Positions 8,258 to 16,497 of a stretch of DNA of 64,000 nucleotides are shown here, in pieces. The notes under the pieces were generated by a model that was not told the DNA's origin, made no database searches, and saw nothing but the letters and a program-made list of their open reading frames with translations. Positions within the stretch are counted from its first letter, which is position 1. The number at the start of each line of letters is the position of its first letter. Both the position numbers and the translations under genes were made by a program. This DNA is from Terriglobus albidus (GTDB lineage Bacteria; Acidobacteriota; Terriglobia; Terriglobales; Acidobacteriaceae), in the NCBI RefSeq assembly GCF_025685425.1, contig NZ_JAGTAS010000022.1:1-64000 (forward strand). The letters are read 5' to 3'.

Positions 8258-9252
8258 CGAAACACCTGACGCAGCTCACAATCGACCCGAGTCGCCGCAG
8301 AGCTAGAATAAAAGTCGTGGCTTCTACCGCACTCCATCCCGCGTCAGCCCGGCTTACTACCACTCATGTAAAGCGTCTTGCGTGGTTCACGTTGGCGTGG
8401 AATATTCTTGTCGTGCTTTGGGGTGCGATCGTACGTGCCACCGGCTCCGGAGCGGGCTGTGGGAATCACTGGCCCCTTTGCAATGGAGAGGTCATCCCGC
8501 ATACGCCCCGTGTCGATACGATCATCGAGTTTACCCATCGCATGATGTCTGGAGGCGCGGGCGTGCTCACGCTCGCACTGCTGCTCGCCATCATCGCAAC
8601 ATTGCAGCGACCATATTCCGCCCTTAAGGCCATACTGGCGGCGACCGTCTTGCTGATCAATGAAGCTATTCTGGGTGCTCTGCTGGTGAAACTGGGTTAC
8701 GTCACCGGCAACCGTTCTATCGGTCGAGTCATCGTCCTTTCGATCCATTTGTCGAATACCCTTCTGCTACTGGGCGCATACACCTTGACGGTTTACTTCC
8801 TTGAGCGTCCCTGGCGTTTCACCATCTCTCGCCGCAATCTCTGGCTTAGCGCCATCGGCCTGGTCAGCACACTCGTTGTCGGCGTAAGCGGATCACTGGC
8901 AGCCCTCGGCGATACACTCTTTCCAGCGACGTCGCTGCGTGCAGCCTTTGTCCAGGACTTCGCCAGCAACTCTCCCATGTTGCTGCGGCTGCGCAGCGTG
9001 CACCCGCTCAGCGCCTTCCTGGCAACCGTATTTGTCATCTGGCTACTGAAACGCTCCTGGGGATCGCCGCTGGCAAACTTCGTGCTCGGCCTGCTCGCCT
9101 TCCAGATTGCACTCGGCTTTGCCGACCTGCTGCTGTTAGCCCCAACCTGGATGCAAGTGCTGCACCTGCTCGGGGCCGATCTTTACTGGGTGGCCCTCCT
9201 CTGGCTTTCCGCGCAACAAACATTCCCACTCACAAAGGAACTTCATGCGTAA
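8254..9252 (+). CDS. ctaA: Heme A synthase (COX15/CtaA family)
   Basis: This is an integral membrane enzyme that oxidises the C8 methyl of heme O to give heme A for aa3-type oxidases. The protein has about eight hydrophobic helices and the family signature VRATGSGAGCGNHWPLCNGE near residue 65, followed by EFTHRMMSG with a conserved histidine. A second histidine pair lies in LSIHLSN and SVHPLSAF. The GTG at 8254 overlaps the TPR stop. An in-frame GTG at 8317 would give a shorter 311-residue form that fits the family start better; I cannot decide between them. It overlaps the next gene by 8 bp. Confidence 0.85.
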   Translation: MTKHLTQLTIDPSRRRARIKVVASTALHPASARLTTTHVKRLAWFTLAWNILVVLWGAIVRATGSGAGCGNHWPLCNGEVIPHTPRVDTIIEFTHRMMSGGAGVLTLALLLAIIATLQRPYSALKAILAATVLLINEAILGALLVKLGYVTGNRSIGRVIVLSIHLSNTLLLLGAYTLTVYFLERPWRFTISRRNLWLSAIGLVSTLVVGVSGSLAALGDTLFPATSLRAAFVQDFASNSPMLLRLRSVHPLSAFLATVFVIWLLKRSWGSPLANFVLGLLAFQIALGFADLLLLAPTWMQVLHLLGADLYWVALLWLSAQQTFPLTKELHA

Positions 9253-10027
9253 GCTGCTGCTCTTCCTGCTGCTGTGTGTCACAGCCGCTGTGTCTGCACA
9301 ATCTGTCCCCATGGACGGCCTGGCTCATGTCGCCATACGCGTCAAAGATGTCCCAGCCTCCCGCGCCTTCTATGAGAAGATCGGTTTTCTTGAGGCCTTT
9401 ACGATCGATAACAAGGGAGTCCTGGATCGTTCCTTCATCAAGATCAACGACGACCAGTTCATCGAGCTCTATCCGCAGACGGAGAAACAGCCCCAGATCG
9501 GGTTCCTGCACCTCTGCTTCTATGGCAGCGATCTCGAATCGCTGCATAAGCAGTATGAGCGTGAGGACCTGAAGCCGCATGACCTCAAGAAAGCGGGCGC
9601 CGGCAATCTGTTGTTCACCATGGAAGGCCCGGAGAAGCAGAATATCGAGTACACCCAGTACATGCCTGGCTCTCTCCACTCAAACGACCATGGCAAACAC
9701 CTGGGGAATCCCGTCGGCCCGAAGCTGATCAGCGTCTCTCTTGCGATGAAGGATGTTCCGGCCGCTCGCGCTTACTACTCCGAGAAGCTGCACTTCCCGA
9801 TTACAAAGTCAGGCAGCTTCGCCATCCCCGGCACCTCGGGAGAGACCGTCGTGATTGAGGACGATCAGATCGGAGCCCGCATGCGGGTTGCCTTCCAGGT
9901 GAAGAGTCTCAAGGAAGCGGCGGCAGAGCTGACGAAGCGTGGTGTTCCCTTCACGCGTGCGAAAAACGCGCTCTCCACGACAGACCCGGACGGGAATATC
10001 GTGGAGTTCCGCGAACACGGCAGCTAG
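9245..10027 (+). CDS. Secreted two-domain VOC (glyoxalase-fold) protein
   Basis: The protein is 260 residues with a signal peptide (MRKLLLFLLLCVTAAVSAQ) followed by two vicinal-oxygen-chelate domains, each opening with the fold's pattern: GLAHVAIRVKDVPASRAFYEK and ISVSLAMKDVPAARAYYSEKL. Metal-ligand candidates are H in LAHVAIR, E in QFIELYP and E in GNIVEFREHG. The substrate is unknown. The export signal is unusual for a VOC enzyme. It overlaps ctaA by 8 bp and is therefore likely in its operon. Its TAG stop is also the first base triplet of palindromic repeat copy 2. Confidence 0.8.
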   Translation: MRKLLLFLLLCVTAAVSAQSVPMDGLAHVAIRVKDVPASRAFYEKIGFLEAFTIDNKGVLDRSFIKINDDQFIELYPQTEKQPQIGFLHLCFYGSDLESLHKQYEREDLKPHDLKKAGAGNLLFTMEGPEKQNIEYTQYMPGSLHSNDHGKHLGNPVGPKLISVSLAMKDVPAARAYYSEKLHFPITKSGSFAIPGTSGETVVIEDDQIGARMRVAFQVKSLKEAAAELTKRGVPFTRAKNALSTTDPDGNIVEFREHGS

Positions 10028-10144
10028 AGCATTTTCACTGTAGGTGTAATACAGGGCATCTGCATCTATGGGCGTTTTCCGCAATGAAAACGCCGCTGCA
10101 CGCCTTTTCCGGGATACCCAGCAACAGTGAAAATGCTACTAGAG
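10025..10144. repeat. Palindromic repeat family 1, copy 2 (reverse orientation)
   Basis: A perfect 14 bp inverted repeat, AGCATTTTCACTGT (10028-10041) and ACAGTGAAAATGCT (10124-10137), encloses the core hairpin GGCGTTTTC (10071-10079)/GAAAACGCC (10086-10094) and the block GGGATACCCAGCAAC. That block appears in reverse complement in copies 3 and 7, so this copy is inverted. The leading TAG (10025-10027) is the stop codon of the VOC gene. Confidence 0.88.
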
Positions 10145-10153
10145 CAATCTGGA

Positions 10154-10453
10154 CTATTTGGTATTCGGATCGCCGTCAACTTTGTTGACGGCTTTCTTTG
10201 TCCCAGATTTGGTCTTCTGGTAAGCCTTTTTGGTGCCCCTCTTGGTGGCGTCCGCTCCCTCTTCTGTCTTTTCACCGACCGTGTGGGCTGTCTTCTTGGT
10301 TCCTTTCTTAATGCCGCTGCCGGTGTCTTTGGCAGCCTGTTTGGTCTCATGACCTGCATCTTTCATATCCTGTTTCGCAGTCTGAGCCCCCAGGAAAGCG
10401 CCAGGTAATGTCGCAACGAGACATGCTGCCAGAAAACGGGTTGTACGATTCAT
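10154..10453 (-). CDS. Small secreted Lys-rich protein, LEA-like
   Basis: The protein is 99 residues. A signal peptide (MNRTTRFLAACLVATLPGAFLGAQ) is followed by a low-complexity hydrophilic chain of short repeats around KKGTKK/KRGTKKAYQKTKSGTKK, rich in Lys, Thr, Gly and Asp. It resembles late-embryogenesis-abundant or CsbD-like stress peptides in composition only; I assign no function. The gene is monocistronic and convergent with the VOC gene across repeat copy 2. AGGAGAG sits just upstream of the start. Confidence 0.75.
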   Translation of the reverse strand: MNRTTRFLAACLVATLPGAFLGAQTAKQDMKDAGHETKQAAKDTGSGIKKGTKKTAHTVGEKTEEGADATKRGTKKAYQKTKSGTKKAVNKVDGDPNTK

Positions 10454-10570
10454 AGGAAACTCTCCTGTTTAGAAAGAGATGAGAGTTTCTTATCTTTGGT
10501 TAGCTATGTGATACGGGAGACCTCAGATTTATCATGCCGTATCAAAGCTGCTGATAGGCTGATATTTTCT

Positions 10571-12730
10571 ATGCCACGTAGAACGAATCCGGCACCCGCA
10601 CCTCACCGTTTCTTCAACCGCGATGAAAGCTGGCTCCGCTTTAACTGGCGGGTGCTGGAAGAGGCGCAGGACGACCGCAATCCGTTGCTGGAGCGCGTCA
10701 AGTTCCTCGCCATTACAGCAAGCAATCTCGACGAGTTTGTCGAAATTCGAGTCGCCGGCGTACTGCAGCGTCTGGAAGATGGTTACGTCACCCCTCAGGC
10801 CGAAGCGGATGACGGGATGAGCGAACAACAGCGCCTTGAAGAGCTCAACCGCCTGATGCACGCCTTTGTCTGCGACCAGTACCGTTGTTGGAATGACCAG
10901 CTCCTGCCCGCCTTGTTGAACGCAGGCATCCGGGTTCTGGAGTGGAGCGAACTGGACGATGCAGCCCGGGAATATGCCGAACAGTACTACAACGATGAGG
11001 TCGATCCTCTTCTGACCCCGGTCACCATCGACCCAGCACATCCCTTCCCGCGAGTCCTGAACAAGGCACTCTGCATCGCGCTGCTGCTTCGGCGTAAGCG
11101 TAAGGGAGCTGCTGCCGCTGCACCAATTCTCGGCGTGATTACAGTTCCCCGGTCGTTGCCCCGCTTCGTCAAGCTGCCGTGCACCAGCGGATGCAACGAG
11201 TTCATCTTTCTTCATGACCTGATCGAAGCGCAGGCGGAACGTCTCTTCCGCGGCTACGAGGTTCTGGCAAAGACCGCATTTCGGGTTACTCGCAATTCGA
11301 ACCTTTATCTCCAGGAAGAAGAGACACGCTCCCTGCTGGAGAGTGTCCGCAGCGAACTGCACAACCGTCGCAAAGGCGATGCGGTCCGCCTGGAAGTGAG
11401 CGAAGGCGCTGACCCCGAGATCGTCGAACGCCTGCGCGCCAACTTCGAACTGGATGAATGGCAGGTCTTCAAAACCGAAGGGCCGGTAAACCTCTCCCGG
11501 CTGATGAATCTCTACTCGGGTGTCGATAAGGATGCGCTGAAGTATCCTCCCTTCCATGGCCGTGAGTACCGTCTCGACCGAAAGTCGACAGATTTGTGGG
11601 ATGAGCTGCGTACGCGGGACATCATGCTGCATCACCCTTTCGACAGCTATAGCGTCGTCGAGGAATTCATTGAAGCCGCGGCAGCGGATCCTGCGGTGGT
11701 GAGCATGAAGCAGACGCTTTATCGCACCAGTGCAGACTCACCGATGTTTGCCGCACTGGTCGATGCGGCGCAGCAGAAAGACGTTACCGTCGTCGTAGAG
11801 CTGATGGCCCGGTTTGACGAGGCCTCTAACATTCGCTGGGCTCGCACCCTGGAAGATGCAGGCGTACAAGTCTTCCACGGCATCTTCGGCCTGAAGACCC
11901 ACTGCAAGCTCGCACTGATGGTTCGCCGTGATCTAGACGGCGTTGTGCGCCGCTATGCCCATCTGGGTACGGGCAACTACAATCCGGTCACGGCGCTTTT
12001 CTATACCGACATCAGCCTGCTGACCGCGAATCCCGAGATCACGCATGCCGTCCATGCAGTTTTCAATTATCTGACCGCCGAAGCGGAAGGCGAGCTCTAT
12101 CGCCCACTGATGGTGGCTCCGCTGACACTTGTGGACGACCTTGAAAAGCTGATCGACCGCGAGATCGAGCACGCCAAAGCAGGCAGGCCGGCTCATCTCA
12201 TTGCCAAGATGAACGGCCTTATCGATCGCCGCCTGATTGAGGCTATGTATCGCGCCAGCCAGGCGGGAGTGGAGATCGACCTCATTATCCGTGGCATGTG
12301 CGCCCTACGCCCCGGTGTACCGGGTCTCAGTGACCATATCCGCGTACGCTCGATCGTGGGCCGCTTCCTCGAACATAGCCGTATCTTCTGGTTCCTGAAC
12401 GATGGCAAGGATGAAGCGTACTGCGGCAGCGCCGACTGGATGCCCCGTAATCTCTACGACCGCTGCGAAGCCGTCTTCCCCATCTACGACCAGCAGTTAT
12501 TGCTTCGCTTACGGGAAGACATTCTCGGCAGCTATCTGCGCGACGATGCAAAGGCGAGATTGCTCACCCCCGATGGACATTACGTACGTCCAGCGCAGGT
12601 AGCCAAGCCGTTCGATGTACAGGCATACCTCATGCAACAGTCCGAAGGTGTTGCGGTGCAAATACCGCAGGCTGAGGCAACCGCACCTCAGCCTGCCAAA
12701 ACGCCGAGTCGCCGGACAAAGAAGAATTAG
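10571..12730 (+). CDS. ppk1: Polyphosphate kinase 1
   Basis: It reversibly transfers the gamma-phosphate of ATP to polyphosphate. The protein is 719 residues with all four PPK1 domains. The N domain begins RFFNRDESWLRFNWRVLEEA, followed by the head domain and two PLD-like C domains. The autophosphorylated histidine is in GLKTHCKLALM (about residue 460). A second conserved histidine-containing stretch is HHPFDSYSVVEEF. ATG 10571 is preferred over the earlier in-frame start at 10496, which adds an unconserved stretch. Its stop overlaps the convergent S53 peptidase stop by a few bases, with no terminator between them. Confidence 0.94.
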   Translation: MPRRTNPAPAPHRFFNRDESWLRFNWRVLEEAQDDRNPLLERVKFLAITASNLDEFVEIRVAGVLQRLEDGYVTPQAEADDGMSEQQRLEELNRLMHAFVCDQYRCWNDQLLPALLNAGIRVLEWSELDDAAREYAEQYYNDEVDPLLTPVTIDPAHPFPRVLNKALCIALLLRRKRKGAAAAAPILGVITVPRSLPRFVKLPCTSGCNEFIFLHDLIEAQAERLFRGYEVLAKTAFRVTRNSNLYLQEEETRSLLESVRSELHNRRKGDAVRLEVSEGADPEIVERLRANFELDEWQVFKTEGPVNLSRLMNLYSGVDKDALKYPPFHGREYRLDRKSTDLWDELRTRDIMLHHPFDSYSVVEEFIEAAAADPAVVSMKQTLYRTSADSPMFAALVDAAQQKDVTVVVELMARFDEASNIRWARTLEDAGVQVFHGIFGLKTHCKLALMVRRDLDGVVRRYAHLGTGNYNPVTALFYTDISLLTANPEITHAVHAVFNYLTAEAEGELYRPLMVAPLTLVDDLEKLIDREIEHAKAGRPAHLIAKMNGLIDRRLIEAMYRASQAGVEIDLIIRGMCALRPGVPGLSDHIRVRSIVGRFLEHSRIFWFLNDGKDEAYCGSADWMPRNLYDRCEAVFPIYDQQLLLRLREDILGSYLRDDAKARLLTPDGHYVRPAQVAKPFDVQAYLMQQSEGVAVQIPQAEATAPQPAKTPSRRTKKN

Positions 12731-15700
12731 TTCACGGTCAAGGAAACTGAGGTCGTCTGCGTAGTTGATCCGCTGGTTCCCGTCACCGTCACGGTGTAAG
12801 TTCCAGCCGGTGTTCCGGGTGTGCTCGAAGAACCACTACCACTACCGCAGCCACTGACAACTCCGGCTATCCCAAGCAGCAATAACACTCCAAGCAGTGG
12901 AACAAAACGACGACGGCGTGGAACCATAACCAGCAGCAGCCCGGCAACTGTCACACCACCGATTGAGATTGGTCTCCACTCGGAAAAAACACCGCTTTGC
13001 GCGGAACCACGAGCAGTGGTGATTGTCAGCGTCGAAGTCGCTCCCGGCGCCACGGAAGACGGCGAAAGCGTGCAGCCGGCGCCGCTCGGTGAACCGGAGA
13101 TGCTGCAGGACAAGGCCACCGAAGAACTGAACCCATTTACTGCCGTTACGGAGATAGTTGATGTCCCAGAACTTCCACGCGATACAGTGAGGCTCGCGGG
13201 CGATGCACTCAGGCTAAAGCTGGAGGCTGTTGTAAGTGTTATGGTTGTGGCTGTTGAAGTCGAACTCTGGTAGTTGCCATCACCGCTATATTGCACGCTG
13301 ATCGAGTTTGCACCGCTGTTCAACTGGTTGGCATTCAGCGTGTACGTTGCCGTGGCATTGTTCAACCCCGCTGAGGATACAGCGCCTTTGACACTCACGG
13401 TTCCCAGAACGTTGCTGCCGTTCAGAATACTGACCGTTCCCGTCTGATAGTCGCCATAGCTCTGGGTAGGCACGCTGATGCTAAGCGTTGCCGCCTGACC
13501 GGAGCCGAGGGTGGTCGCAGATGATGAGAACGTCGTTGTCGTAGCAGCTTTTGTTACCGTGAAAGCACTGGAGCTGGAAGTCGTACTTTTGTTGAAACTG
13601 GCATCGCCACTGTAGCTTCCGCTAAAGCTGTAGCTTCCCGGCGCGAGTTCCGTTGTCTGGATCTCAGCATCACCATCGCTATTGAGGCTAACGTTTCCAT
13701 ACGCCGTTCCGTTGTTCTGCGCGGCCACAGTGCCAGTCGGTACGCCGTCACAAGGAGTGCTCGACGGACAAGTGGCTCCAGCTACAGTGAATTTGATCAG
13801 CGCCAGATACTGTCCGTAAAACATGCCTGTCTGCGATGTAATAGCCCTAGTACTTGGGTTGTAGAACTGTGTCTGCACTGTAGTCTTACTGTTCTCAGGG
13901 GTAACGGTCAGTGGGACGGCATTCGAGTCCGAGGCAGCATGCGTCGCATCGCCGCCGTAATGTGCCGTCACTGAATATGTCCCGCCCGGGAAGTTATTGA
14001 ACGTTCCGGAATAGCTTCCTCCGCTCAGCGTGCCGCGGCCCACTGATCCGTTCGTTGTAGAGGCGTTGATGGTGACGTCGCCAGTTGGCGTGCCAGTTCC
14101 CGAGGTAACGGTTACACTGGCCGTCACAGGTGTTCCATGGGTGATACTCGCCGAAGATAACGACAGCGTCGTGGTGGTCGAGTTATAAGTCACAGTCGAC
14201 CAGTTATTCGCAAGATTGGCGGCGTTTACCGATCCCAGGCCGGTCGTGAGGTCGTAGCCTGTGTTAGAGCTGAAACCGGAAAGTATGCCATAGCTATCCG
14301 CACTATTATTGACCGTACAGTTTGGCGATCCTTTCACACACGGCACACTGTTCGTGCCGGCGATGATGTCGTTGAAGGTGCAGGCCGCGTTGGGAGTTCC
14401 ACTCGCGCTGCAGGCCGTGCCCGCTGTGGTCTGTTTATTGAACAGAGCGTACAGATTGTAGTTGGCATTGCCGAGACGGCCACCGCCATTCTTCTGCGCA
14501 ACCAGGGCCATAATGCCGGCCATCGCAGGAGAGCCAACGGACGTTCCGCCCACGCCGATCAGATCGTTATAAGGCGAGGAGATATTGCATCCCTTACCAT
14601 CCGAGAGCTGATCGGCCTGGCAAACGATATAGAAGGCTCTCGAGAAGCCATTCGACGCGAACAGAGACACATCCGGGATATCGCGGACACCGTCTGCGGG
14701 CACACCAGTCCCCGTCTGCCAGGATGGCTTAGGGTATCCGCCCTGGCAGGTGGAGAGCGTCGACCCCGTAGCAGAGATACAGTTGCTTCGTCCGCCACCG
14801 CCACCGGTGGTAGTCAGCAGTCCTTTGGATTGCGCTGTCGAGTTATTGCAGACAGCTTCCGGAGACAACCCCCCATAGGTCGTTGAAAGTGAGAGCTGTT
14901 CGTTCGTGCAGGTGTTGTTCCAGGTCGTCTCGGGAATATAAGCCAAAACAGAAGCTTTGGTCGTCGAGTTGTTGCTGCTGCCGAATTTGCCGTTATCCCC
15001 GTAGAGGGTCTGGAAGTCTGTGCCGCCGATCGCGGTATTGTATGGAGTGGACGCTATCGCGTTAACGGTCAGGCCATAGCTTGCATAGCTCTTGTTCTGA
15101 TCGCAGGTTCCCGAGCCGGCGTCACCGGCGGCAACCAGAACCGTAATTCCCTGCGCCGCTGCCTGTTGCCAGAGCGAACGATAAAAGCTGTTTCCACTGG
15201 TACCGGCAGCGAACTCGCAAACGCCCCAGCTCTCGCTAATGATGGGGTCCAGATTGTTATCGATGATGTACTGGGCCGACAGATCGATACCTGCAGTGGT
15301 CTCTGTCCCCATGGATGAGACATAGTCGATTGTCGCGCCAGGCGCCGCAGCACCAGACCACTGCACATCAATGTTGCCTTCGATCTCATCATCCTGGTAT
15401 CCGGGATCCGGACCGTTGTTAATGATGTTCAGATACTGGGTCCCGGTGGGTCCCGAAGTATTCCCGACCGGAAGGCCAAACAAATTGCGGAAGTTTACAA
15501 AATCCTGCGGATTCAGTTTGGACTCGCCGACGATCGCAATCCTCTGCCCGGCGCCATTCACCGATGAATTCCAAAGAGGATTCAGATTGTAGAGCGTTGC
15601 AAAGTCATAAGGCGTTACGCCAAGGTAGGCGGAACCGTTCGATGAAATAACGTATTGGGGAGCGCCTCCCACCTGTTGCAGTTTTCCTGTCTGCGAATCG

Positions 15701-16326
15701 CGCCGATAGATACCGTACTTCTCGGCGAAGGTTTTGCGCGGAAAGTTGTTCAGCGAGCTGAACCCGGAGACCAGCGGAGCAAGAGCGGCAGGGATTAGCG
15801 GATCCGTAATATTTGCCGCCCGCGGCTTTCCAAGGTACGAGAACCGATGCATCGAGACGCCAAAAGCTTGCCGCATCGCTCCGGCGGAACCGGAGAACTC
15901 CACGGTCGTTCTGCCTTTATTCACCGAAACGTTGTTGAACCCGTGCGCTACCAGCCAGTTCGTCAATGTAGCGATGTCCGTATCGGAAGGGCCAAACCTT
16001 GCCCCGAACTCCTCCGGCGTAAGCCACTGATGATAGTTGGGTGAATTCTTATCCTGCTGTTGATCAATCAACTGCTTCAATGCAGTCTCTTGCTCGTCAC
16101 TGCGCCGTAATGTCATCAGAATGCGATTCAACGCCAGGTCATCAGCCAGTGCCCCTTGATCGTTAGCAACACGAACCAGCGGGTGGACCATGCCACGCAA
16201 TTCGACGCGGCGGTTGTCGTTCACCGGCTGGGTCACCAGCGGTTTGGCTTGATTTGTGAGTTGAGCAGAGACAGAAGCGGAAACAAGGGCCAGAATAGCT
16301 GCTGCAAAACGGCGGAGGTTCAACAT
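12727..16326 (-). CDS. S53 (kumamolisin-type) pro-peptidase with Ig-like repeats
   Basis: The protein is 1199 residues. In order: signal peptide (1-22), pro-kumamolisin activation domain (about 45-195; YHQWLTPEEFGARFG at 98-112) and the S53 catalytic domain (about 235-745). The sedolisin triad is present: E316 and D320 (EGNID), oxyanion D402 (AAGDAGS) and S596 (GGTSVGSP). Several Ig-like/big repeats (about 755-1085) and a C-terminal module follow. The module is a hydrophobic helix, PRRRR, a second helix ending GCGSG, then a short beta segment. It is a secreted, acid-type endopeptidase. ATG 16326 is chosen because the signal peptide begins there and AAAGG lies upstream. It is first in chromosomal order of three paralogues. 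Confidence 0.9.
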   Translation of the reverse strand: MLNLRRFAAAILALVSASVSAQLTNQAKPLVTQPVNDNRRVELRGMVHPLVRVANDQGALADDLALNRILMTLRRSDEQETALKQLIDQQQDKNSPNYHQWLTPEEFGARFGPSDTDIATLTNWLVAHGFNNVSVNKGRTTVEFSGSAGAMRQAFGVSMHRFSYLGKPRAANITDPLIPAALAPLVSGFSSLNNFPRKTFAEKYGIYRRDSQTGKLQQVGGAPQYVISSNGSAYLGVTPYDFATLYNLNPLWNSSVNGAGQRIAIVGESKLNPQDFVNFRNLFGLPVGNTSGPTGTQYLNIINNGPDPGYQDDEIEGNIDVQWSGAAAPGATIDYVSSMGTETTAGIDLSAQYIIDNNLDPIISESWGVCEFAAGTSGNSFYRSLWQQAAAQGITVLVAAGDAGSGTCDQNKSYASYGLTVNAIASTPYNTAIGGTDFQTLYGDNGKFGSSNNSTTKASVLAYIPETTWNNTCTNEQLSLSTTYGGLSPEAVCNNSTAQSKGLLTTTGGGGGRSNCISATGSTLSTCQGGYPKPSWQTGTGVPADGVRDIPDVSLFASNGFSRAFYIVCQADQLSDGKGCNISSPYNDLIGVGGTSVGSPAMAGIMALVAQKNGGGRLGNANYNLYALFNKQTTAGTACSASGTPNAACTFNDIIAGTNSVPCVKGSPNCTVNNSADSYGILSGFSSNTGYDLTTGLGSVNAANLANNWSTVTYNSTTTTLSLSSASITHGTPVTASVTVTSGTGTPTGDVTINASTTNGSVGRGTLSGGSYSGTFNNFPGGTYSVTAHYGGDATHAASDSNAVPLTVTPENSKTTVQTQFYNPSTRAITSQTGMFYGQYLALIKFTVAGATCPSSTPCDGVPTGTVAAQNNGTAYGNVSLNSDGDAEIQTTELAPGSYSFSGSYSGDASFNKSTTSSSSAFTVTKAATTTTFSSSATTLGSGQAATLSISVPTQSYGDYQTGTVSILNGSNVLGTVSVKGAVSSAGLNNATATYTLNANQLNSGANSISVQYSGDGNYQSSTSTATTITLTTASSFSLSASPASLTVSRGSSGTSTISVTAVNGFSSSVALSCSISGSPSGAGCTLSPSSVAPGATSTLTITTARGSAQSGVFSEWRPISIGGVTVAGLLLVMVPRRRRFVPLLGVLLLLGIAGVVSGCGSGSGSSSTPGTPAGTYTVTVTGTSGSTTQTTSVSLTVN

Positions 16327-16449
16327 AAGAGCCTTTGTGGCCGGGTACAGTACAGGCATGCACCAGGGGGATTCTGAAGATGCCATGATTCTCCGGCGGC
16401 CCGGTCGCGATGTCAAATTCCCCTCGCGATTACAAGTGAGTCATTTAAA

Positions 16450-16478
16450 AGACACAGGGGTGGCCGAAGCCACCCCCT
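16450..16478 (-). terminator. Rho-independent terminator of the second S53 gene
   Basis: On the minus strand, a 9-10 bp GC-rich stem (AGGGGGTGGC / GCCACCCCT) capped by a TTCG tetraloop is followed by TGTGTCTTTT. It lies about 20 bp past the stop codon of the 918-residue S53 gene and separates it from the first S53 gene. Confidence 0.8.
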
Positions 16479-16497
16479 CATGTGATATCCAACGTCA

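Noticed and set aside
12821-13273. 150-residue plus-strand frame in the S53 gene
   Set aside because: Antisense of the low-complexity Ig-like/C-terminal region; repetitive Val/Pro/Glu content mirrors the Thr/Ser/Gly codons of the real gene.
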